From Mycoplasmopsis californica (GTDB lineage: Bacteria > Bacillota_I > Bacilli_A > Mycoplasmatales > Metamycoplasmataceae), in NCBI RefSeq assembly GCF_000695835.1, contig NZ_CP007521.1, positions 434,001-498,000 on the forward strand: 64,000 nucleotides of DNA, in the 5' to 3' direction. A program made the translations under genes and the position numbers. Below are positions 41,240-53,518 of this stretch, in pieces (position 1 is the first letter of the stretch; every line of letters starts with the position of its first letter). The notes beneath the pieces were generated by a model. That model saw only the letters and a program-made list of their open reading frames with translations, ran no database searches and had not been told where the DNA came from.

Positions 41240-43521
41240 ATTTAAAACTTAAAAATTTTCAAGAAAATGCAGTAGATTTTTTATTCAATAAAACAACAGA
41301 TAGCAAAGCAAAACCTAAAATCATATTGCAAAGCCCAACAGGAAGCGGCAAAACAATTATTTTGGTAGCCTATATTGAAAAATATTTAGATTATAATCGG
41401 GATGATATTATTTGTTGATTTTGTCCTGGTAAAGGCGAACTTGAAGAACAATCAATGCAAAAAATGAAACGTTTTGCTCCTGACTTAAAAAGCGGATCTT
41501 TAAACGATGTTATATCTAGTGGATTCATAAGTGGGACAACCTACTTCATTAACTGAGAAACTATCACTAAAAAAGATAATGTCGCCATACAAGATAGCGA
41601 AAGAAAAAACCTTTTTGAAAGGATCGCCGAGGCTCATAGAGCGGGTAAAAACTTTATTGTAATCATAGACGAGGAACACCAAAACAACACATCAAAAGCA
41701 GATGATATTATTGCAAGTATTAATGCAAAATATGAAATTAGAGTGTCCGCCACACCTGTTAAGCGTGCTGTTGGCGAGTTTCATGAAATATCGGAAATTG
41801 ATGTAATCAATCAAGGATTAATTACTCGTTTCATGTATATTAACAAAGATTTAGATTCTGTAAAAGTTGATAATCCTAAAAATGAAGCTGAATTACTTTT
41901 AGAAAAAGCTGACCAAGTTAGAAAGGAAATTGCACAGGCTTATGTTGATGTGAGAGAAGATATAAGGCCGCTTGTGTTAATTCAATTTCCAAACTTAAAT
42001 GATGAACTTATTGAATTTGTTGAAAATAAACTTAATAGTATGGGATATACCTATGAAAATAAGCTTCTCGCTTCTTGGTTTAGTGCTGAAAATAAAGATG
42101 ATAAAGATAGAAAATCTAAAAAACTCGGCAAAATAAATATTGGCACAAGCGTTGAAGATAGTATAACAAATAAAAACGCAACTCCTGTATTTTTACTATT
42201 TAAGCAAGCGCTCGCAACGGGTTGAGACTGCCCACGAGCTAAAATACTTGTAAAACTTCGCGAAAATATGAACGATACCTTTGAAATTCAAACGCTAGGC
42301 AGACTTAGAAGAATGCCAAATGCAAAACATTATGGAAAAGATATTTTAGATTGCTCTTACCTTTATACATTTGATGAAAAATATAAATTGGATGTAATAA
42401 AAGCTGGTGGCGCATTTGAAACTCAGAGAGTTTTTCTTAAAGAAGAAGCAAAATCTATCAAACTAAAAAAAGAATTTAGAAATTTTGACGCTGAGTATGT
42501 TGATGAGCAAGAAATTAGATATCAAATTTTTCAGTTTTTTAAAGATAAATATTCGCTAGGTACTGTACCAAAAGAAAATAAAATTCGACTAGAAAATAAC
42601 AGGTTTATATTTGGCACAACTTTAAAAAGAAGTTACTTAACTGGTAAATATTCTACTTTAAGCGATGTAAGCGATGAAAATACGCAACATGGAACCATGG
42701 AGGTTAAAATAAGTACTCACGCTCACGGAATTGACCTTCAACACTGTGTTGGCATAATAAAAAAACTTATTGGGCTTAGTTACGATAAAACTAATCAAAT
42801 ATTAAAAACATTATTTCGGGAAAAATTTGGCAATGATAAATATAAGTTACTAAACTTAAATTTAAAAGAGTTTTACGGATTTATTATAAATAATATTCAA
42901 AGACTAAAAGAAGATTTCTCTTCGTTTTTAGAACAAACTATAAAAGATAATTTGAATGATAAAATAAAAAAACTTCCGGAAAAAATAGAAGAATTTTCAA
43001 TACCACTCGAAGAATATTACCGATATGTACCATATGAAAATAATATCCAAAACATAGAAACTAATGTGTATAAAGAATATAACTCCTCTATGATAACTGA
43101 TGATTTTCGTTCTACGTCAGAAAGACTTTTTGAAAAGTTTTGTGATAATAATAAAAATGTTAAATACTTATATAAAAATGGAAATAGTGGCCAACAATAT
43201 TTATCAATAGTTTATGATACGGTTCTTAAACAACGACTATTTTACCCTGACTATGTTGTACAACTGAATGATGGTTCGATTTGGATAATAGAAACAAAGG
43301 GTGGCGAATTTCAGGGAGAAAGTAAAAATATTGATCCTCAGGCCGAAAATAAATTTATAGCCTTAAAAAAATTTTCTCAAAAGAATGGCTATAAATTTGG
43401 TTTTGTCAGAGATAAAAATAATGAATTATTCATCAATAATACAGATTATGTCCAAGATATGAATAATGATAAATGAATACCTATCAAAAAAATATTTGAT
43501 ATTGTGCCGAGCGATAAATAA
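41233..43521 (+). CDS. res: Type III restriction enzyme, Res subunit
   Basis: A 762-residue SF2 helicase-nuclease. Helicase motifs: Walker A SPTGSGKT (about residue 35), DEEH (motif II), VSATPVK (III), TGWDCPRA (V, Trp as TGA) and QTLGRLRRMP (VI). Near the C-terminus is the PD-(D/E)xK nuclease site, YPDYVV then WIIETKGG. It needs Mod for site recognition and cuts after ATP-driven translocation between two opposed sites. The ATG overlaps the end of mod, and the gene looks intact. If mod is OFF, Res alone should not cut. A bidirectional terminator lies 80 bases downstream. Confidence 0.95.
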
Positions 43522-43598
43522 AGAAAAATGCAATAAACATAGATTGCTTGCAACTTAATTTAAATTTACCCGAAGCCCATAAACACGGGGTAATACCA

Positions 43599-43632
43599 AA
43601 AATGCACTAATTTTGTTTTAGTGCATTTTTTT
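43599..43632. terminator. Bidirectional terminator between res and the ZIP gene
   Basis: A 12-bp stem AAAATGCACTAA / TTAGTGCATTTT (43599-43629) with a T run on the plus strand and an A run before it, so it can end both converging transcripts. Confidence 0.85.
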
Positions 43633-43660
43633 CTTAATAACAACTTTTTAACCTAATGGA

Positions 43661-44689
43661 TTAAATTCCGTGAGTATGGAATGAAAGAATAAATAATGTA
43701 AAGATAACCCCAATAAAAAACATTGCAAGAGTTAATAGTCAGCGTTTTTTCTTCATATTGTGATGATAAAATTCGGGCAAAAATTCAACAATTGAGGTAA
43801 ATAACATTATGCTTCCAACTATTGCCATAATAATTGCTTTTAACTTATGGTTTTGCAACAATGCAGCGCCACCATATAAGCCTATAAAAATAAATGGAAT
43901 AATTAATGCTAAGGCGCCAATTGAAATTAATGTTGCATTTAGAGGTTTAATTCCCATTTCTCTTTGGCGATAATAAAACACTATTTCCTCAGGAATTGTA
44001 TGCAAAACAAACGAAACAAAAAATGCAACGGAGATAGCGGAAATTTGTGCATCGTTTATTAAACTATGCAAGCTAATCCCAATTAATAATCCTTCAGGAA
44101 TTCGGTGTGATAAAAGTAATAAAAGAGCTGAAATTTTGCTTTTAGTTTTTGCTTTTGAATTTTCATTTACCGCTACAATGTCGTTGGAATTAAAAATGTG
44201 ATCTTCATGTTTATGTTCATGGGCTAACTCGCCTTTGTGATGATGCCCGGCCTCATGAGTGTGTATAAAGATTGAATTTTTACTGTATTTACTTTTAATA
44301 ATTTTATACACTCCAAATTTGACTAAGCTAGCAGCCCCTATCCCGATAATGGCGCCACCAACAATTACTAAAATATTATAAATATATATATTTTCAATCG
44401 GTATATTCTGGCCAACTAAACCTTTTCCCGAACTAGTGATTTCAATAGCTTCACGTAAATAACCAAACGAACCCAAAATAATAAACATTCCTGTGATAAA
44501 AGCATATATGTAAATTGAAAGCTCTTTTCGCGGTTTTTTAAGAACCAACGGCACAATCAAAGCAATAAAAATAGGTATAAATAGCAGTAAAACACTTACA
44601 ATTAAGCCAAAAATCAATTTCGATAACAACTCATTCATGTTTGGTAAGCTACTCAATCATTGATAAATATTATGAAGTTTATTGTCCAT
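43661..44689 (-). CDS. ZIP family metal transporter with His-rich loop
   Basis: A 342-residue membrane protein with about eight helices. The metal-pathway motifs of ZIP proteins are present: LSHRIPEGLLIGI (helix IV-like) and LHTIPEEIVFYYRQ (helix V-like), each with the paired His and Glu. Between helices 3 and 4 there is a cytoplasmic loop with about nine His (HTHEAGHHHKGELAHEHKH, about residues 133-151), typical of zinc carriers. The last 23 residues follow a TGA-Trp and end in FHTHGI. Start ATG at 44689 lies directly before the stop of the upstream lipoprotein, with GAGGGC as ribosome site. Last gene of the opp-like operon. Zinc is the likely substrate; iron or manganese possible. Confidence 0.88.
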
Positions 44690-45244
44690 CTAGCCCTCTA
44701 AATTTATTGTGAATGTTTTGTGTAAATAATATAATGGTTCTTCTTTGTTTTCATGGTCAAAAATCTTATTAGCTAACTCAAGATCGAATGATATTACATT
44801 GTCTTTAATATTGATAAATTTTGGTTTTTTGTGTAAATTAAACTCAAAATCAAGAACTTTTTCGTGTTTTTTAGTTGCATCTGTAACTCTTTCATTGTGA
44901 ATATGACTGTAATTATTACCAGCGTCTCAGCCGTTGTGAGGACGTGTAACTATCATTGATATTACAAAATATCTATTTATAAATTCAATTGCTTTTGCTT
45001 TGTCATGAGCTACTTCATCTGCTTCAGGTTTAATTACTTCTAATTTGTATTGCTGACTTGGATTATTTTTAAACGAAATTTTCACTGAATCAATCGCAAC
45101 ATTTTTTGCGTCCTTTATATTTTTAAATTTTGTAAAGTCTCAGGGTTGTTTTCTTTCATTGAAGCCACCATCCAAAAAACAAGCTGTTGAAAAGGCCGCT
45201 GGTATAAATGCGATAGGCAACAAAAGTCCACTTTTAATTTTCAT
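44690..45244 (-). CDS. Small lipoprotein upstream of the ZIP gene
   Basis: A 184-residue lipoprotein (signal peptide ending FSTAC). The mature domain has TRPHNGWDAGNNYSHIHNER in the middle (split: RPHNGWDAG and YSHIHNE), with three His close to one another and to an Asp, a possible metal site. Strand-rich, no known family. It overlaps the upstream lipoprotein by 11 bases and its stop abuts the ZIP start codon, so it is tightly coupled to the transporter. A role as metal-delivering surface protein is inference from context. Confidence 0.78.
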
Positions 45245-47138
45245 ATTTATCCTTTCAAGTTACAAAATCAACTATATTGTTAGGGTTTTTTAATTTTAAA
45301 GCTCTATTTTTTATTAAATATTCTAAATTAATTTCCTCAATATTATACTTTGCTATTTGCTCATTAATTAATTTAAAATCATAGCCATTAAATCCACCAA
45401 TTCTCAGTATTTTCGTTCTATTTTGTGTATTTAGTAGTGATTTTTTATCTTTATCAAGTAAGTCAACTCTAACCAAAATACTCCCTGCTTGGTTATCAAG
45501 TCCAATAATTTGAATTGCAAAATCATCAACTCAATCTTTTTCTTGAATACTTGTGCCAACCAGATACTTAAAAATATCAATACCTAGTTTAGTTTTAAAT
45601 TGTTCTCAAAAATCGCTATTTTTTAAAGCTAAATGAGCTTCATATTTATCCATGGGGCGATTATTAAATAGTGCTAAATAATTTTTTAAACGATAGATTT
45701 GAATGCTCATTAATTTTGGCAGTATTTTTTCATAAAATACATTTGGATCAACAACCTCTTTTGGTTTTATCTTAATATCTTTCTCTATTTTTTCATTTCA
45801 ACCATAAACTAAATTAGAGTTTCAGTCAAAGTCAGCACTTGTTTTGTATTGGGCAAAAGTATGATAATGGGCGTTAATGTCAATTGAATATCATTTATAC
45901 ATCTTTTTAGTGCCATTTATTCGAGTAACTTCAACATCTAATTCAATTAATGATTGCGTGCCATTTAAATATTTATTATTGATTTTAACATTTTTAAGTG
46001 TGTATTTAGCATCTATATTTTTGCGCCACTGAGGTACTGATATTTCAAAATTGCTGTACTGATTTTTCAAAAATCAAGCGAATGAGCGAGCTGTTGCGTG
46101 ATTAAAATTATATTGAGGGTTCACATAGAGTTCATATTGATTATCATTTAGCGTGTATTTGTTGCGATATTTTAAAATTGTGATATCACCAAAATAAGGA
46201 TTTATGTACTCATTAAATAAAATTTGGTCATCATCAATATCAAGCGTGTGATTGAAATCACTTTTTGAGTTGTAATCCTTAAATAAAGACTGAAATTTTT
46301 GACGATTTTGTACATTATTAGGTAATAAAAATAAGTTATCAATATTTCCTATAATCCATTCTTGTTGTCTAATTTCATTAGGTAGCAAACTCTTATTGTC
46401 CTTATCTAAAAAATCTATTTTGATTACAGGTGCATTTTTCAAAACTTTACCTTCTACTTTTTCAATGTAGGACACAGGAGTAATTTTTACTTTTTCAATT
46501 GAATTTAACTGACCAAAGTCAAATCTTTTTAATTCTAGTAAAATTAATTTTTCTCAATATTCAATTTGCTCATTATTTTTAATTCAGGCCTTCGCCCTTA
46601 TTCACGAAGGCGGGATAAAATTTGGAATCAATATATTTAAATCATCATTTAGCGCGGATTTAGCAATGCGACTAAATATATTATTAATACCAGGTCAATC
46701 AATATTTTCTGTTTTGAAAATGTAATCATAGTTTTTGAATAAAAACTGATACTGATCTGTATCTAAATTGCTTTTATTAGATTCTTCAATATAAACAAAA
46801 TCATTCTTTTTTTTAAGTTCAAGCTTTATTTTTTTTGGGAAACGAATGTTTGGTGTTATTCGACTTAACCTGTATTTATTTTTAATATATATATCATTGT
46901 TTTTAAAAGTAATATCAGACGATTTTAATAATTGGTTGTTTACTTTAGAAAAAATAGGTTGAAAATCATTTATTATTTTCAGTTGATCAAATGTAAAAAT
47001 TTCATAAATTGAGTTGTTTTGAGTAGTTTTATAGACGATTTTCTCATTTTTTGCAAGTTTAACACTATGATTACAGCTTAATGTTGTAATCACTGTCATA
47101 ATTGAAATCGGTGCTAAAAATGCTATTTTTTTCAACAT
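45234..47138 (-). CDS. Large lipoprotein with internal repeat, opp-like operon
   Basis: A 634-residue lipoprotein, lipobox VITTLSC, with many Trp written TGA. Two segments resemble each other: IKIDFLDKDNKSLLPNE (about residue 245) and VRVDLLDKDKKSLLNTQ (about residue 556), pointing to duplicated beta-rich domains. A motif INAHYHTFAQ lies between them. The start overlaps the OppA-like stop by one base and the end overlaps the next lipoprotein by 11 bases. Family not recognised. Its place suggests it serves the permease complex at the outer membrane face. Confidence 0.78.
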
Positions 47139-49258
47139 TATTCCTCTTTTATTTTAATATCTTCATAATACACTAAATTATCATCACGTGTAGGTTTAAT
47201 TATTCAAGGTTGAACTAATTCGTATTTAAAGCTCTCTAAATCTACACTGGCACTCAAATTATACGGAACTGAATATAAGATCTTAATCTCATTTATTAAA
47301 TTAATTATTTCTCAATAAGTTAGCTTTTGATGAATCTGAAAAATAAACTCATTTATTTTTGCTGGATAATTGACTCCAGTTAAAATTTTATCTGTATTTA
47401 AATTCCCGAAAAAATTTTCAAAATGTTGTTTAATTTTTGTTAAATTAGGGGTGTTTTTGCTATCAAGAAATTCTAGCGCTCTGATAAGGTTATTGTCCTT
47501 AGTAAGAAACAAATTATTTAAATACTCCATTGTATTTTTAGAAACAAATTCATGTTTATTGTAGTATTTTTTAGCCAACTCACTTGAAACATCGACTAAT
47601 TTTACAATTAGACGAGAATCTAATTCATTCATTGCTAAAGAAATTACATCAGCTAAACTGGAATTCAAAAATTCTAATTCAAGAGGCAGCACAAACACAA
47701 TTTTTTCAGTATTTTTGATTAAATTTTCAGTATAAAACTTGTCTAAAAGTCTATTCAGAGAAAGTTTTATCTCACTATAATATGGTGATTTAATTTGTTT
47801 TAACGAATCTAAAAAACTTGTAGTCAAGTAATAATGCTCTTTAGTAGATTCTGAGTAATATTTCGTCATTTTATCAGTGTAAATAACATTTTTATTGACG
47901 TGATCAATAGCATCAATTACTCTTTGATAGTTTGTATTATTCGCATTTGAAATTTTAGCCTCAGGATTTATGAAATTATCATAATAATGAGTTTTTTTTG
48001 CGCTGAAGTTTAGCGAGTATTTATTCAAAACTTGTGTAATTAAATTTCTAAATTTAAAACCAAATCCACTATAAAAATTCAACCAATCAATTTTAGTTTC
48101 ATCGAATCCATACATCAATTGTTCATAAAGATTGCGTGTTTTATTCAATTCTATTCTATCCTTGAACATTAATGTTTGAGTTTTTATATTAGGGGTTTGA
48201 ATAATATTTAATTTTACTGCTGAATTTTGTGATTTAAATTTATCCAAAAGATTTTGTTGTTGGGAACTATTGAACAAGGACAAATATTCCGATGTTATTA
48301 ATCCTTGTTCATATTCATTAAGAATGTGTAATCTGTGAGTATTTCGGTCGACTTTACCAACTGGATTATATTTCACTAAAACTCGCTTAATATCTGCGTT
48401 TGTAAGCGATATATATTCAGTATGTTTAAAATCATTAACCCTCATTGCGTAGGCTCCGCCGAAATAACCATGTTGACTATAAGCGCTAAAAATCTTATTT
48501 GACACAATTTGTTCTAGCAATAGTTGAAAATTTTTTGTTGAATTTAAAGCAAAAAATACACGATTTTGCTCAAAATTATTCTTATTTAAGACATTATTAA
48601 ACCCAACTAATTCAAGTTCTCTTAACTGCTGTTTGGATAAATTGGCATTTATAAGCGAGTTTAAAACATCAAAGCCAGAAATTAATAATCCAGTTTGTTT
48701 TCCCTCGTTATCAAATCATGGCTTATTCTGCGGAATGCTAAACTCAATAGATTTGGCATCTTTTAGGACATTGAAAAAATGACGGGAATTAATTGATTTT
48801 TTATTTTTGCTATATATTTGATAAATATATTTTTTATAACCCCTATTAATGTCAGGTTTAACAAAATCATGAGGATTTTGAAATTCATTTGAACTGTCTG
48901 TATCAAAAATGTGTTCTGTGCCATTGCTATCTATAATTTTGATGCCATCAATAATGCCGAATTTTAAAAATTTAGCACTAATTCCGTCTTTTTGAAAGTA
49001 TTTATTTAAATAGTCGTATTTAGATTCGCCAACATATGCATAGCGTAATAAGTAGTTGCCGGTTAGCGAATCGTTAAGCGTGCTTCGTTGTGCGAATATG
49101 CCTGATATTGGATGAAATTGTGTTAAATTAGTATTTGGACTGTTTTTTTCGATAATGTAAGTGCTTTTAGGTATTTTTAAAGCGGCAACGCAGCTTAGAG
49201 GAAGTGGCAAAAAAGAAAACAGTGTTAAGCCAGATAAATATTTTAAAAATTTAGACAT
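47138..49258 (-). CDS. OppA-like substrate-binding lipoprotein (candidate)
   Basis: A 706-residue lipoprotein, lipobox LPLSC. ATG at 49258 is preferred (AAGAGGTGATT upstream) over a GTG six bases earlier. Size and position directly after OppB- and OppC-like permeases fit a mycoplasmal extracytoplasmic binding protein of the peptide/nickel class. Segments such as YFGGAYAMRVNDFKHTEYISL and RLLDKFYTENLI resemble the elongated SBP_bac_5 fold in mycoplasmas, where sequence identity is low. I see no certain family signature, so the assignment is largely contextual. It overlaps oppC by 8 bases. Confidence 0.68.
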
Positions 49259-50342
49259 AATCACCTCTTATATTGTTGTAAGCGCTATTAAGCCCTAACA
49301 CAATTATTTTTAAACTAAATACATAAAGAGAAATCAACGCCGTAATAAATCATAAATATGCAGAATTAGAACCAAAAATATTAACTGCTTCTTTAATAAG
49401 AGTACCAATGTTTAATGTCTCTAAATCAATATCAAAAATTGAAATTGCCGCTATTGAGACTAAAATTAAATTTATTTGCTCAATAGCTTGAATACAAGCA
49501 TGAAAGAAAACTGGTTTGAACAAGCTTTTGTGCAACAAGTAAAATTTAGTATAACCACACGAAATTTCTGCTTTTGTACTTTCACGTTGCATAATTTCAT
49601 AAGCTCTCTGATATGAACTTAAAATAATAATAAACGTTGAAATAAAACTATATAAAACTATTGAATTAATTAGAGTGTTTTTGATCACCAAGAATAAAAC
49701 CGATGCAATTATTAAATAAGGGATAAATGTGTAAGTTGACAGTATTTTTTCAACAATTACGCTTAATTTTCTATTGAAATAAACTGCAAATATGCATCCT
49801 AAATAAACTCCTAAAATCAATGCGATTAAAGCACTAATGATTGATATTACAATCGCATTTTTAAAGGCGTATAAAATACGCGCAAATATATCTATGCCAT
49901 CGGCATTGGTACCTAAAAGGTGAGTATTATTATCGTTAAAGATTGCATAATTATTTGCTATAACTTCGTAAGTTCTTAGTCCATCGTTATTATTAATGAT
50001 TTCATTTATACTGATATTATTCGGATTTAAAATTCGAAGCTCGCGATAAACGTCTAAATCAGCACCCTCAGGCAAAATAATTTTTTTAAATGGAGAGATT
50101 GTTGATGGTAAATTTGAATTTAGTGCAGTTGCTTTATTGATTGGAACAAATGCATCTTGATTATTAAAAAGTGATGAAAAGATTAAAAATAAGATCAACA
50201 ATATTGCAATAATAACTCCGCATATATTAAGCTTTGAGCTAAAAAACCTCAATCAAAAACGTTTAGCCGAAGAAATTGGCTCCGTTGGCGATAAATAAGA
50301 TAGTTTCTTTTGCGCGAGTGAAAACTGATTTATTTTCTTCAT
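49251..50342 (-). CDS. oppC: OppC-like ABC transporter permease
   Basis: A 363-residue permease of the peptide/nickel family. One N-terminal helix (about residues 42-60) is followed by an extracytoplasmic segment containing LLGTNADGIDIFARILYAFK, the hallmark GTD-x-x-G-x-D-x-x-x-R-x-x region of OppC/DppC (here GTNADGIDIFARI). Five helices follow, with the EAA loop CGYTKFYLLHKSLFKP that docks an ATPase. The start ATG at 50342 adds 30 basic residues before the first helix. It overlaps oppB by 13 bases. No partner ATPase is encoded in this operon. Confidence 0.85.
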
Positions 50343-51253
50343 TTAAATACCCCGCTTCAAAACTGAAAATATTTTCGCTTTTCATCTAGAACATAGATTG
50401 CTAACAAACATATTTCTTTAATAACAAAAATAACCACAACATTTAACAATATAGCGTAATTTAAAAGTAAAAAATATTCAGCACTCTTTAAATATTGAAA
50501 AATGAATGATTGACCTGGCATATAGAAAAATCTTTCAAGAACCATTGCATATGTCATTAAGTAAATATATATAAATATAATGTTTTGTAAATAATGACTT
50601 ATCCAATTCCGAACTAAAACTGCTCAAAAAATCTTAAAATTGCTCATACCATTAGCTTTCGCCCACAAATAATAATCAGAAAAAATTATTTTATAAATTA
50701 TTGGGTAATTAATCGCAATATTTAAAGGCAGCACAAATAAAACTAAAGCTAAAATTGGAGTTAATAACGAAAACGCCGTCGCAGCAATAGAACCATAATA
50801 TTTATCAATATAAGTAATTGGCAATGCAATTTGTTTGTTAAAAATTAAAACAAAGGAACCAAAAATAAAAATCGGTATTGAACTTAAAGCTATTAAAAAT
50901 GAATTTAAGATTGTTAAAAACTTATTTTTGGTCCACTTACACATCCAATAAGCTAAAGCGAAGCCTAAAACAAAAATGAATATAAAGCTGATTGTAACTA
51001 AAAGCAAACTGAAACCAAAATACTGATTAAATACTGAGTTTATACTCATTTTTGGCGATAAATTAAGGTCACCGTAATTAAATTTTAATAAATTTCCTAA
51101 GTAGTTAAATGAGTCATAAATTGTGTAATCAGATAGCAAAAATGAACCCATCGCTAGGTTAAATGAAAATATTGTGGCTAATATTATTAAAAAATTAAGA
51201 CCAGCACTCTTAAATACATACATTAAAACATTTAAAAACTTCATTAAGCTCAT
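50330..51253 (-). CDS. oppB: OppB-like ABC transporter permease
   Basis: A 307-residue permease with six helices, the usual size. The cytoplasmic EAA loop reads AKANGMSNFKIFWAVLVRNW, followed by LERFFYMPGQS, the counterpart of the E-x-x-F-x-x-P-G segment of OppB/DppB. Trp codons near the C-terminus are TGA. It is the first gene of a six-gene operon: oppB, oppC, OppA-like, two lipoproteins, ZIP transporter. No clear Shine-Dalgarno precedes ATG 51253; the message leader would be about 25 bases. Confidence 0.85.
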
Positions 51254-51282
51254 TTCTACATGTTTATATGTTAATCTTTTAT

Positions 51283-51288
51283 ATTATA
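51283..51288 (-). promoter_or_regulatory. Probable -10 box of the opp-like operon
   Basis: TATAAT on the minus strand 30 bases before the oppB ATG. Confidence 0.5.
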
Positions 51289-51330
51289 AATTAATTTGAT
51301 TTTATTTGTGTTTAATTGTTATCATCGAAA

Positions 51331-51364
51331 CTAAAATCCGCAACAAATTCGTGTGTCGCGGATT
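51331..51364 (-). terminator. Terminator after topA
   Basis: Minus-strand stem AATCCGC / GCGGATT with a 16-base loop, followed by TTAGTTTCG; it lies 5 bases after the topA stop. Confidence 0.65.
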
Positions 51365-51368
51365 AAAA

Positions 51369-53195
51369 TTAATTAGTTTTTGCATCTAGGTTTCTTGTGT
51401 AACGGCATTTTGGGAAGTTTTTGCAACCAACAAATTTATTACCGTTTGCCTTATTGGTTCTAATAACTAAATCGCCGCCATCTTTTTCACAAATTTCGTT
51501 TAAATAATCGTGAGCTATTTGTGTGTGTTCCATTGTTGCTTCAGCACGTGTGTAAACTTGATTAAATTTATCTCAAAAGCTTTGCATCACTGGTTTTAAT
51601 GAAACTTTACTTTGGGCAATCATATCCAATTCTTCTTCAACGAGTGCCGTGTAACCTTCTTCAATTATGTCAGGAAATGAATCAATAAGTTTGTGCATAA
51701 CAATTTTGCCAAAATCTGTTGGATGAAGAGAGCCATTTTGATTCTCGGCATACAATCTTTCCAGAACTATTTTAACCGTTGAAGCAAATGTTGAAGGACG
51801 GCCAACCTTAATGTTGTCTAAGGCTTCAATTAATGAACCTTCACTATAACGAGCGGGAGGTTGCGTTTGATGGTCGCTAATCACAAATTCTTCAACATTA
51901 ACAATTTGCCCTAATTCATAACCAGGATCAAAAGCGTCTTCTTTATCATCTTTTACCACATAGTAACCAGGGAAAAGAATTTTTGAAGCAGAATATTTAA
52001 ATTTCAAATCACCTTTAACAAAAGTATAAGCTTTGCTTGCTCTTAATGGTGGTGTAATCAACGCTTGCAATGTATGTTCATAAATAAGTTTGTAAATTTT
52101 ATAATCGTAATTATTTAAATTAAATTTTTCGCGCGCAATTTCAGGGTTTAAGCTTATATCAGTTGGTCTAATAGCTTCGTGAGCATCTTGATCGCCAGAA
52201 AAGCCTTTTAACTCTTTGGAAACATATTCCGCCCCAAATTGATCAATGATAAATTTACGTGCATTATCAATAAAATACTGGCTTAAACGCGTTGAATCTG
52301 TACGTGGATAACTAATAAGACCGCCGTCTCCATACCCTTCATAAAGTCTTTGGGCAGCTGCTTGCGTGCTTGCTGATGAAAATGGTGATTTTTTGTACAA
52401 TGCCGATTGTTTAAGCGGTGTAATTGCCCCTAATCTTTTTTTAGTTTCTTTAATATCACTTACAACCAACGATTTTGGTGTTAAATTCAGTGCATTTTCA
52501 ATAAAATCTTTCTCGTGGGGATAAATTCACTCTCTTTCCTCAGCGATATTTTTCTCATTAAAATATGTTGCTTTGACATTTTGACTAATTAGCGCTATAG
52601 CTTTATGATAATCGCGAGGAATAAAAGCTTCGATTTCCGCTTCGCGGTCAACAATTAATTTTAAAGCAATTGATTGAACACGTCCAGCAGATGGATTAGT
52701 TGGTGAATTTGAAAGCTTTTGCTTGATCAAATTACTTAATTTAAAACCAATTATTCTATCCAGCATTCTACGAGCTTTTTGGGCATCAATTAGTGCTTGA
52801 TCTAACTTTCCTGACTTAGCAACCGCATTAAGGATTGCTTCTTTGGTTATTTCATTATACTTAACACGTGAGTAATTTTGCTCGCATTTTAAAAATTTAA
52901 CTAAATGATCGCCAATAGCCTCGCCCTCGCGGTCAGGGTCGGTTGCAATTAAAACTTCCTCAGCTTTTGCAGCTTTATCTTTTAGTTTTTTAACCGTTGT
53001 TCTTTTGACAGGGTCTAAAACATATACAGGTTCTCATTCTTCAACGTTTATACCCATTTTAATTGAAGCGCCTGAATTTTTAGTGGAAAGTTTTGTGATA
53101 TGACCAACAGATGCCACCACTTCATACTCTTTTCCTAAATACTTTTGAATAGTCGCCACTTTATTAGGCGACTCCACGATTACTAATTTGCTCAT
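51369..53195 (-). CDS. topA: DNA topoisomerase I
   Basis: A 608-residue type IA topoisomerase that relaxes negative supercoils. The TOPRIM domain starts [19 protein letters not shown] and has [11 protein letters not shown]. The catalytic Tyr is in [13 protein letters not shown] (about residue 295). DAHEAIRPT and GRPSTFAS complete the core. It is shorter than E. coli TopA and ends with one zinc-finger-like module in which only three Cys remain (EICEKDGG, then GCKNFPKC); the usual second Cys is Asp. The gene stands alone with its own terminator. Confidence 0.96.
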
Positions 53196-53518
53196 AAAAA
53201 TAACTTTACCACAATAATAAAATAAGAGCTCAAAATTAACATTTTTTTCAATATTTTAATTGACCTTAAATTACTTTAATTTTTTCATCTTTATTTTTCA
53301 TGAAGCTGAATTACCCTTATTTTATAATTAATACAATTTACCAATTGCACTCATTTTTCAATGTATTTAGTAAATTTTATAATTATTTTTACAAAGCTAA
53401 ACATCATTTTTTTAACTTTAAAATTTATATTTTTAAAAAACACTATTTTCGCTATAATTTAAAAGAGTAATTTATTACTCCTTGGCCATCTCGGCCCTGA
53501 AGTCCATAAGGAGGAAAA
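53196..53518. other. Divergent topA-rpsF intergenic region
   Basis: About 320 bases. The left two thirds are A/T-rich and hold the topA promoter region and, on the plus strand, the presumed promoter of rpsF (GCTATAATTT near 53450). The right end is a structured leader described separately. No gene was seen. Confidence 0.6.
53465..53518 (+). promoter_or_regulatory. Structured leader of rpsF that can mask the ribosome site
   Basis: The leader first forms GAGTAA / TTACTC (53465-53480). Alternatively CTCCTTGG (53478-53485) pairs with CC-AT-AAGGAG (53504-53513), covering the rpsF Shine-Dalgarno, with an inner GGCC / GGCC element between them. Ribosomal protein S6 with S18 is known to repress its own operon through such a leader in many bacteria, and both genes are in this operon. 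I did not find the exact published S6:S18 motif, so autoregulation is inference. Confidence 0.6.
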
